Source: JACDAN01 sp035707105 (GTDB taxonomy: Bacteria > Actinomycetota > Thermoleophilia > Gaiellales > Gaiellaceae). From it: a stretch of 16,945 nucleotides of DNA. The notes below the pieces were generated by a model. It saw only the letters and a program-made list of their open reading frames with translations. It searched no databases and was not told where the DNA came from. This document shows positions 6,482-12,796 of this stretch, one piece after another. Position 1 is the first letter of the stretch; every line of letters begins with the position of its first letter. The translations under genes and the position numbers were made by a program. The DNA lies in the NCBI GenBank assembly GCA_035707105.1, contig DASSUI010000019.1, positions 1-16,945 on the forward strand, in the 5' to 3' direction.

Positions 6482-7269
6482 CCGAACCAGTCGCGGAGCG
6501 GCGGGCTCGGGCCGAGCGACGAGAAGTCGCCCCGGTCGAGGATGTCCCGTGCGGCCGAGGCCGCCGCGCCGACTGCAGTCCACGTCAGGCTGCCGCCGAG
6601 GCTGATGCGCTGCGCGCCGGCCTCGGCGATCTCGGCGAACGTCAGATCGCGGCGGGCGAGGACGTTGACCGGCTTCGAGACGGACGAGCAGATCGCGTGG
6701 ATCTCGTCGACGGTCGCGAGGCCCGGGGCATAGAGCACCTCGGCCCCGGCCTCCTCGAAGGCCCGGAGGCGGCGGATCGTGTCGTCGAGGTCGGGGTTGC
6801 CGCGGAGGTGGTTCTCGGCCCGCGCGGTCAGCATGAACGGGAACTCCAGGCCGCGCGCGGCTTCCACCGCCGCTTCAACGCGCGCGATTGCGTGCGAGAG
6901 CTCGTAGAGATGGCCTGCCGGATCGTAGTCCTCGATCGACCCGCCGACCGCCCCAGCCTCGGCGGCACGCTGCACCGCGCGCGCTGCGCTCTCGGGATCC
7001 GCTCCGTACCCGTTCTCGAGGTCGGCCGAGACGGGAAGCGCCGTCGCATGGTCCAGCTCGGCGATGTGGACGGCGACCTCGTCCAGTGTGGCACCGCCGT
7101 CGAGACGTCCGAGCGTGAAGGCGAACCCGGAGCTCGTCGTGGCGAGTGCCCGGAACCCGAGCGCCTCGAGGAGCCGCGCCGACCCGCCGTCCCACGGGTT
7201 CGGGATCACGAACGGGTCGCCGGTGTGGAGCTCGCGAAACGCCGCGGCCTTCGTCGCTTGCTCGGTCAC
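6478..7269 (-). CDS. Isocitrate lyase/PEP mutase superfamily protein
   Basis: 263 residues forming a PEP mutase-type TIM barrel, near the usual size for small superfamily members. Family features seen: FVIPNPWDGGSARLLEALGF (20-39), the phosphate/carboxylate-binding ATTSSGFAF (43-51), Mg2+-site acids in SADLENGYG (Asp83, Glu85) and SIEDYD (Glu113, Asp114), and LTARAENHL (147-155). The catalytic Cys motif K(K/R)CGH of isocitrate and methylisocitrate lyases is missing; the gating loop instead reads DPAGHLYEL. It is therefore unlikely to be PrpB and could be a C-C or P-C lyase or hydrolase on a 2-oxo or 2-hydroxy acid. The GTG start gives MTEQATKAAAFRELH, a normal family N-terminus, but its ribosome site is weak (AGAGGA 13 bases away). 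It diverges from the SRPBCC gene and converges on trx with overlapping stops. Confidence 0.85.
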   Translation of the reverse strand: MTEQATKAAAFRELHTGDPFVIPNPWDGGSARLLEALGFRALATTSSGFAFTLGRLDGGATLDEVAVHIAELDHATALPVSADLENGYGADPESAARAVQRAAEAGAVGGSIEDYDPAGHLYELSHAIARVEAAVEAARGLEFPFMLTARAENHLRGNPDLDDTIRRLRAFEEAGAEVLYAPGLATVDEIHAICSSVSKPVNVLARRDLTFAEIAEAGAQRISLGGSLTWTAVGAAASAARDILDRGDFSSLGPSPPLRDWFG

Positions 7270-7300
7270 GGCAGGAATGATGTCCTCTCCGGCGAGAACG

Positions 7301-7741
7301 ATGGTTCGAGTGGAGCGGGAGCAGGTCTTTCCGACGCCGGTGGAGCGAGGGTTCGCTGCGATCACGGAGATCGACAACTGGCCGGCGTACTGGCCCGGAC
7401 TCGTGCGCGTGCAGCCGGGGTCGCGCTGGCGGGCTCCCGGCGACCGTGCACGGCTGATCCTTCACCTCCTTGGCCGGGAGGTCGAGCTCGACATGACCCT
7501 TCGCGAGCTCGTCCCGAATCGTCTCGTCGCATACGACAGCGTTCAGGCAGGCCTGCCGGACGCGCGCCACGAGCGGCACTTCCGGCAGGTCGAGGGTGGC
7601 TTCGCCTATCGGATCGTCGTCGAGTACGAGCCGCGCGGCGGCCTCCGCGGTCTGCTCGACCGCACGATCGTTCGCCGCGGCGTCGATAGGGCCCTCCGGC
7701 GGACGCTCGTCAACCTCGAGGCGATGCTCGGAGGCTCATGA
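7301..7741 (+). CDS. SRPBCC (START/Bet v1-like) family protein
   Basis: 146 residues matching the SRPBCC helix-grip fold: the opening strand VRVEREQVFPTPVERGF, then AITEIDNWPAYWPGLVRV (the typical helix with Trp before the first hairpin), a beta-sheet with RLILHLLGREVELDMTLREL, and a long C-terminal helix (about 120-142). Such proteins bind hydrophobic ligands, act as polyketide cyclase-like enzymes or are simply uncharacterised; no catalytic residues allow a choice. The start at 7301 gives the usual short lead; in-frame ATGs at 7277 and 7280 are possible, but an AGGA there sits too close to them. It stands alone on this strand. Its TGA abuts the MFS gene's TGA in the palindrome TCATGA (7736-7741). 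Whether it works with the divergent lyase-like gene is unknown. Confidence 0.75.
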   Translation: MVRVEREQVFPTPVERGFAAITEIDNWPAYWPGLVRVQPGSRWRAPGDRARLILHLLGREVELDMTLRELVPNRLVAYDSVQAGLPDARHERHFRQVEGGFAYRIVVEYEPRGGLRGLLDRTIVRRGVDRALRRTLVNLEAMLGGS

Positions 7742-9367
7742 CGTAGCGGCGGGCGCTCGGCCCGGCTGAGACGTCGGGATCCGCTGGACGAAGAACTGCG
7801 CGATCAACGCCAGCAGCGCGAGGATCGCGAGCCCGTCCTTGAGCCCGTCGATACGGGCCTCCTGGTAGTCGCCGAGCGCGGCCTCGCTCGTCTGCTGGTC
7901 GACGCCTGCCTGGTCGAGCGCCTGCTCGAGGTCGGCGTCGGAGATGAAAGGCACCCCGCCCGTGAGCTCGACCTGGGCCTGCGACTTCACCTCGGCGGGG
8001 ATCGCCGGGTTCTGCTGGATGTTGGTGAGGAACGACGCCGCGACTGCCGCGATCATGACCGAGCCGGCGAGCGCGGTCCCGAGCGATGCGCCGAGGTTCG
8101 TCATCGTGTTCTGCACGCCGCCGACCTCCGGGCTGTCCTCATCCGGAACGGCGGACACGGTGACGCTTCCGAGCTGCGACGCGAGGGCGCCGATCCCGAG
8201 GCCGAGCAGGAGCATCGGGACGAAGACGACCTCTGGGCCCGCATCCACGTCGAGCCCGGCCATCAGGACGACCGTCCCTGCGAGCAGCGAGAAGAGGCCG
8301 ATGCGGACGATCAGCCGGGGCGAGACGTTCGGCAGGAAGCGCGGGATCCCGATCGCGGCGACGAGCAGTGTCACGGAGAGCGGCAGCAGCCGGGCACCGG
8401 TCGCGAGCGCCGAGAGCCCGAGGCAGACCGACAGGAACAGCGGCACCACGAAGAACACGCCCGCCTGCACGAGGAACTGGAAGAAGAACATCAGCAGGCC
8501 GCCACTCAGTTGCCGGTTCCGCAGGAACCCGGGGCGAACCAGCGGCTCCTTCCCCATGCCGACCCGGCGAACCTCCCAGCGGGAGAAGATCCGCAGGACG
8601 AAGATCCCCATGAGGATCAGCCAGATGGTGGGCGAGAAACCAGCCCACGACGGCCCGTCCGGCTTCGGCTGGAACCAGCCCCACTCGCTCGAGCGCAGCA
8701 CGCCGAACACGAGCAGCCCCAGCCCGGCGGCCGAGAGCAGCGTGCCGACCAGGTCGAGGCTGGGGCGCTCCTCGACGGGCGCGTCGGCGATCCGGCGGGT
8801 CAGAGCAAGGATCACGAGCACGACGACGACCTCGCCGGCGAAGACCCAGCGCCACGAGAAGTACGTCGTGCAGAAGCCGCCGATCAGCGGGCCGACCGCG
8901 ACGGCGACCGCGCCGGCGGCGGCCACGAGCCCGTAGGCGGCGGGCCGGCGCTCCTTCGGGAAGTTGCCGGCGACGAGGGCGACGATCGCAGGGAGGATCA
9001 GCGCCGCGCCGATCCCTTCGAGCAGCGACCAGCCGAACAGGAGCACGGGGAGGCTCGGCGAGATGGCGGTCGTGAACGAGCCCGCGCCGTAGATCAGACA
9101 GCCGACCGCGAACGCCCGCTTGCGGCCGATCAGCGCGCCGATCTTCGCCCCGGTGATCATCAGCGACGCCATGACGAGGGTGTAGGCGGTGATGGCGCCC
9201 TGGATCCCGGTGACGGTGGTGCCGACGTCCTTCGCGACCGTCGCGATCGAGACGTTCATGACCGAGCTGTCGAGGGTCATGAGGAACTGGCCGGACGCGA
9301 GGGTGAAGAGGACGAGCGTCGCCGCGCCGGCCGCGGCCTTCGGCGCGGCTTCGCTGGCGGTCGTCAT
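7736..9367 (-). CDS. DHA2-type MFS exporter (EmrB/QacA-like)
   Basis: 543 residues with about 14 membrane helices, the DHA2 drug:H+ antiporter pattern. The N-terminus has FLMTLDSSVMNVS with Asp33 in TM1, motif A as GAKIGALIGRKRAF (73-86) and motif C as AGAVAVAVGPLIGG (151-164). Between the last two helices lies a soluble, acidic insertion (about 445-510) with ISDADLEQALDQAGV, common in actinobacterial exporters of this type. The start ATG at 9365-9367 overlaps the APC permease stop as ATGA, so the pair is translated together; the open frame running up to 10561 is a shadow of that permease. Members export drugs, dyes or metabolites; the substrate cannot be told. Being coupled to an amino-acid-type permease suggests paired uptake and efflux, or export of a derived compound, as inference. 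Confidence 0.92.
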   Translation of the reverse strand: MTTASEAAPKAAAGAATLVLFTLASGQFLMTLDSSVMNVSIATVAKDVGTTVTGIQGAITAYTLVMASLMITGAKIGALIGRKRAFAVGCLIYGAGSFTTAISPSLPVLLFGWSLLEGIGAALILPAIVALVAGNFPKERRPAAYGLVAAAGAVAVAVGPLIGGFCTTYFSWRWVFAGEVVVVLVILALTRRIADAPVEERPSLDLVGTLLSAAGLGLLVFGVLRSSEWGWFQPKPDGPSWAGFSPTIWLILMGIFVLRIFSRWEVRRVGMGKEPLVRPGFLRNRQLSGGLLMFFFQFLVQAGVFFVVPLFLSVCLGLSALATGARLLPLSVTLLVAAIGIPRFLPNVSPRLIVRIGLFSLLAGTVVLMAGLDVDAGPEVVFVPMLLLGLGIGALASQLGSVTVSAVPDEDSPEVGGVQNTMTNLGASLGTALAGSVMIAAVAASFLTNIQQNPAIPAEVKSQAQVELTGGVPFISDADLEQALDQAGVDQQTSEAALGDYQEARIDGLKDGLAILALLALIAQFFVQRIPTSQPGRAPAATS

Positions 9368-10683
9368 GTCGACGGGGTCGCCTGCGGGGGAGCGGACACC
9401 GCCGTCTCCTTCCGCAGGTGCTTCCAGACGACGTCGAGGACGACGGCCAGCGCGGCGATGGCGAGCATGGCGGTGAAGGTTTCCGGAGCGGTCTGGAGCG
9501 TGTCGACGGCGAAGAACCCCAGGACCACCGCCGTGACGGCCAGACCGAGCACCACGATCGAACCGCGCGCGCCGGTCTCCGCGCGGCGCCGATAGCCGGC
9601 GACGCCGACGAGCATGAAGACGAGCAGCGAGCATGCGCTCCCGACCGACGCGATCGCGGAGAGGTCGACCAGGTTGGCGACGATCAGGACCAGTCCCGCG
9701 GTGATGAGCAGGCCCGCGTGCGCCCCGAGTCTCGATCCGCGTCCGAAGAACGGAGGAAACTGGCCGATGTCGGCGAGCGAGGCGGTCAGGTTCGACGACG
9801 CGAACAAGGTCGAGTTGGTCGCTCCTGCGGTCGCGATCAGCGCGGCGACCGCCATGATCGTGAAGCCGGCTTCGCCGAGGGCCGGGCGCGCCGCCTCGGC
9901 GATCGCGGTCTCGCCGTACTGGATCGCCTGTTCCGCCGTGAGGGTTCCGAACACCCCCAGCGCTATCAGCACGTACGTCGTGGTCGTCACGCCCAGTGCC
10001 AGGAACATCGCCCTCGGCAACTGGCGGGCGGGATCGCGCAGGTCGCCGACCGCGAAGGTGATGACGCCGAAGCCGAGGAACGCGAAGAACGTGAGCGCGA
10101 TGCTCGCGACGATGTCGGAGAAGGACGGATAGCCGCTGAACGCGAGCAGGTCGAGGTCGAGGTCGGCGAGCGTGACCGCGACGAACACGGCGAACACGGC
10201 GAGCAGGACGACGGACATCACCGACGCGACCCGGGCAACGAACTGCGCGCCGATCATGTTGATCGACGCCATCGCGACCACCAGCGCCGACGTGAAGACG
10301 TTGTCCCAGCCGCTCCAGGCGTCGTCTCCGACGAAGAGCGAGGTCGCGTAGCTCCCGAACGACACCGCGACCATCGCCGTCACGATGACGAAGGCGGCGA
10401 AGTAGCCGAGCCAGGACGCAATCCCGAGCAGCCGTCCGTTCCCGAACCCCTGCCGGAGGTACTCGATGAGCCCGCCCGAGGACGGGTAGCGCACGCCGAG
10501 CTTCACCACGTTGTAGGCGATGAGCGCAGTGACGAGCCCTGCGAGAAGGAACGACAGCCACACGGCTGAGCCCGCCACGACCGCCGCCTCGCCGAGCAGC
10601 GCGAAGATGCCCGCGCCGACCATCGAGCCGATCCCGAGAAACGCAGCTCCGAGTACGGAGATGTGCTTCCGCGGCTCGGTCAT
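9364..10683 (-). CDS. APC-superfamily amino acid/polyamine permease
   Basis: 439 residues with about 12 membrane helices. TM1 carries the broken-helix motif GIGSMVGAGIF (17-27), which binds the amino-acid backbone in the LeuT-fold APC family. TM6 and the loop after it read FFAFLGFGVITFAV and GDLRDPARQLPRA (213-225), a strong family signature. It is probably a secondary transporter of amino acids or amines; specificity cannot be read. The start at 10683 gives MTEPRKHISVLGAAFLGIGS, the normal distance to TM1; an ATG at 10722 would add 13 basic residues, and neither has a good ribosome site. It begins 64 bp after the PLD gene stop on the same strand, with inverted repeats in between, and its stop overlaps the MFS start. 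Confidence 0.9.
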   Translation of the reverse strand: MTEPRKHISVLGAAFLGIGSMVGAGIFALLGEAAVVAGSAVWLSFLLAGLVTALIAYNVVKLGVRYPSSGGLIEYLRQGFGNGRLLGIASWLGYFAAFVIVTAMVAVSFGSYATSLFVGDDAWSGWDNVFTSALVVAMASINMIGAQFVARVASVMSVVLLAVFAVFVAVTLADLDLDLLAFSGYPSFSDIVASIALTFFAFLGFGVITFAVGDLRDPARQLPRAMFLALGVTTTTYVLIALGVFGTLTAEQAIQYGETAIAEAARPALGEAGFTIMAVAALIATAGATNSTLFASSNLTASLADIGQFPPFFGRGSRLGAHAGLLITAGLVLIVANLVDLSAIASVGSACSLLVFMLVGVAGYRRRAETGARGSIVVLGLAVTAVVLGFFAVDTLQTAPETFTAMLAIAALAVVLDVVWKHLRKETAVSAPPQATPST

Positions 10684-10695
10684 GACGCCAAATCT

Positions 10696-10729
10696 CGCCG
10701 ATCGGCGCGCGGGACGCATCATCCGCGCG
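10696..10729. repeat. Inverted repeats in the PLD-APC gap
   Basis: A perfect 12-base palindrome CGCCGATCGGCG (10696-10707) lies next to, and slightly overlaps, an inverted repeat CGCGCGG (10706-10712) / CCGCGCG (10723-10729) with a 10-base loop. The second could form a stable RNA hairpin in the leader of the APC gene or end the upstream transcript. There is no T-run after it, so an intrinsic terminator is not established, and GC-rich sequence makes chance palindromes likely. Confidence 0.35.
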
Positions 10730-10747
10730 GGATGAACGCCCGCCGAG

Positions 10748-11971
10748 TCACAGCAACGGCGACAGAGCGGCGAAGGCGGTGGCCCTCGCCCGGTCCCTGA
10801 AGCCGTCGAGCGCCCGCCCGGCGGAGGACACGGTCTCGGCCGGCGCCGCGAAGCGCTCCTCGAACTGGCCGGCGACCGCGGTCGAACGAACGCGCAGGTC
10901 GATCTCGAAGAAGCGCTTCAGGCTCCAGGCCTCGAGGTTGCAGGTTCCTGCGAGGAGCTCCTCACCGTCTCGCACGAACGCCTTCGCGTGAAGCATCGTC
11001 GGGTACTCGAGGATGCGGACCCCGGCGTCCAGCAGCTTCGCGTGGTGGAAGCGCTGTGCGGCCGCGCAGGCCCAGTTGTTCGCGTCCGCCGGAACGAACA
11101 GGCGGACGCGGACGCCCCGGCGCGCGGCTTCCTCGATCCGCCGGATCATCCCGCGGTCGGTCACGTACGGGTTGACGACGTCCAGGGTCTCGTTCGCGCC
11201 CTCGAGGAGGCGCGCGATCGCGTCCGTGATCGGCCGGAAGCGGCCCGGCGCGTTGTGCAGAACGGTCGCCGGAACGGCCCCGGGCTCGGACGGGAACACG
11301 TGGAAGAGCCGGTCCAGCTCTGCGGCCGGCACGGTCCCGCCCAGCCAGCGGAAGCTCGCGAGGAAGACGAGCTGAAGCTGCGAGACGACCGGTCCGGCGA
11401 CGCGAAGAAAGAGGTCGTGGAAGCGGCCGTCCTGGAAGTGATCCTCGATGCCGGCGCCGCCGACCCAGCCGATCCGGCCGTCGACGACCACGACCTTGCG
11501 GTGGTCGATGTGGCCGAGCCCCCGGAGGTTCCAGCGCATCGCCCCGCCGGAACCGAGCGTCCCGGCCGGCGACCGGGGCTTCGTCGCCCGCACGACGCAG
11601 ACCTCGATGCCCGCCCGGGTGAGCCGGTCGTACAGCGCCTGCGAGCCTTGCTCGGGGTCGGATCCCTGCCGGTCGACGACGAGCCGGACGCGGACGCCGT
11701 CCGCCCGCTTCGCGATCAGGGCGTCGGCGAACGCGTCGCCGACGACTCCCGGCCTGAAGCCGAACTGGTTGATGTGGATCGAGGACGTCGCCGCCCCGAT
11801 GTCCGCGAGCATCGGCGGGTAGAAGTTGCGTCCCTCGACGTGCACCTCCACCGACGAGGCGGTGCTCTCCGCGAACGCCAGCGCCATGTCTGCGCGCGAC
11901 GCGGGCCGAGTCAGCAGGCGCTGCGCGTGCTCCCGGATCTCCTCGTCCGGGAGCTGCGCCGGGCTAGCCAC
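10748..11971 (-). CDS. Phospholipase D-family protein with two HKD motifs (cardiolipin synthase-like)
   Basis: 407 residues with the two HxKxxxxD motifs that define the PLD superfamily: His157-Lys159-Asp164 (HRKVVVVDGRIGWVGG) and His328-Lys330-Asp335 (HAKAFVRD, followed by GTCNLEAWSL). Both sites look intact, so one active centre should form at their interface. Bacterial members are mostly phosphatidyltransferases such as cardiolipin synthase, or phosphodiesterases. The N-terminal membrane helices of typical Cls are missing, making a soluble or peripheral ClsB-like enzyme or a phosphodiesterase more likely. The proposed GTG start (11969-11971) overlaps the end of the amidotransferase gene by 8 bases and its ribosome site is weak; a Met codon about 28 residues later is an alternative. 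The long open frame upstream of this is a shadow of the amidotransferase gene. Confidence 0.87.
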   Translation of the reverse strand: MASPAQLPDEEIREHAQRLLTRPASRADMALAFAESTASSVEVHVEGRNFYPPMLADIGAATSSIHINQFGFRPGVVGDAFADALIAKRADGVRVRLVVDRQGSDPEQGSQALYDRLTRAGIEVCVVRATKPRSPAGTLGSGGAMRWNLRGLGHIDHRKVVVVDGRIGWVGGAGIEDHFQDGRFHDLFLRVAGPVVSQLQLVFLASFRWLGGTVPAAELDRLFHVFPSEPGAVPATVLHNAPGRFRPITDAIARLLEGANETLDVVNPYVTDRGMIRRIEEAARRGVRVRLFVPADANNWACAAAQRFHHAKLLDAGVRILEYPTMLHAKAFVRDGEELLAGTCNLEAWSLKRFFEIDLRVRSTAVAGQFEERFAAPAETVSSAGRALDGFRDRARATAFAALSPLL

Positions 11972-12794
11972 GGCGCGGCGTGAACGACCTGAGCTCGTCC
12001 TGGCCCGGCTGCACGATTCCGACGCTCGACTCCGGCACCTCGTTCCAGGCGCCGACCAGGTCGCCGAGCGGCTCCGAGACGACGGCGCGCGCCTCGTCGG
12101 AGAGGTGTTGGAGCTCCTCGATCTCCGGGTGCATCTGCTTGAGCGCCCGCGCCTCGGTGCTGAAGAACAGCGACCGGGACTGTCCCTCGCTCGAGTAGCG
12201 CGCGGCGACGATCCGCTCTCCGTCGGTCGTCGCGACGGACATCTGCAGCGGGTGCTCGATTCCATGGCGGTCGCCGAGGTCCTCGACGAAGCCGGCCATC
12301 CGCTCGAGCGCCGCCACGGGGTCGTCCTCGAGGCCGAACGTGAGCGCCAGGTGGAAGAGGAGCTCGGAGTCGGTCGATCCCTCGATCGACGGGATCAGGG
12401 ACGGGTCGATCGCGAGCAGCATGTCGCGCTTCACGCGTGGGAAGTCCCGCACGAGCCCGTTGTGCATGAAGAGCCAGTGCCCGCGGCGAAACGGGTGCGT
12501 GTTCGTCTCCTGGACGGCCGTGCCCGTCGACGCGCGAATGTGCGCGAAGAACAGGCGGGACGAGACGTGCTCCGCGAGCTCCTGGAGGTTTCGGTCGTTC
12601 CAGGCCGGGTGGACGCTGCGGTAAACCGCCGGCACGTCGCCGTCGCCGTACCAACCGATCCCGAACCCGTCGCCGTTCGTCGTCGTCGCACCGAGCTGCG
12701 CGTGGAGGCTCTGGTCGATCAGCGAGTGCTTCCGCCTGAGGAGGAGGGCGTCGATCGGGATCGGGTTGCCGTAGTACGCGAGCCAACGGCACAT
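11964..12794 (-). CDS. Class II glutamine amidotransferase family protein (YafJ/EgtC-like)
   Basis: 276 residues beginning MCRWLAYYG, so Met removal exposes Cys2 as the N-terminal nucleophile of an Ntn-hydrolase glutaminase. The other active-site elements are present: AHIRAST (Arg87), THPF, the MHNG loop (Asn112, Gly113), NGDGFGIGWYG (40-50) and the acid in STDSELLF (Asp142). Only the glutaminase-type domain is present, with no synthase domain, as in YafJ and the gamma-glutamyl hydrolase EgtC. No other ergothioneine genes lie in the window, so EgtC is not claimed; a gamma-glutamyl amide hydrolase of unknown substrate is the cautious reading. It starts 2 bp after the ATPase stop and overlaps the PLD gene by 8 bases, so all three are probably in one transcript. 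Confidence 0.9.
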   Translation of the reverse strand: MCRWLAYYGNPIPIDALLLRRKHSLIDQSLHAQLGATTTNGDGFGIGWYGDGDVPAVYRSVHPAWNDRNLQELAEHVSSRLFFAHIRASTGTAVQETNTHPFRRGHWLFMHNGLVRDFPRVKRDMLLAIDPSLIPSIEGSTDSELLFHLALTFGLEDDPVAALERMAGFVEDLGDRHGIEHPLQMSVATTDGERIVAARYSSEGQSRSLFFSTEARALKQMHPEIEELQHLSDEARAVVSEPLGDLVGAWNEVPESSVGIVQPGQDELRSFTPRRG

Positions 12795-12796
12795 CG

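Noticed and set aside
9368..10561. Long upstream extension of the MFS frame
   Set aside because: It is a shadow of the APC permease gene; the ATG at 9367 starts a normal DHA2 N-terminus.
11964..12794. Ergothioneine gene egtC
   Set aside because: The fold and N-terminal Cys fit, but egtA, egtB, egtD and egtE are all absent from the neighbourhood.
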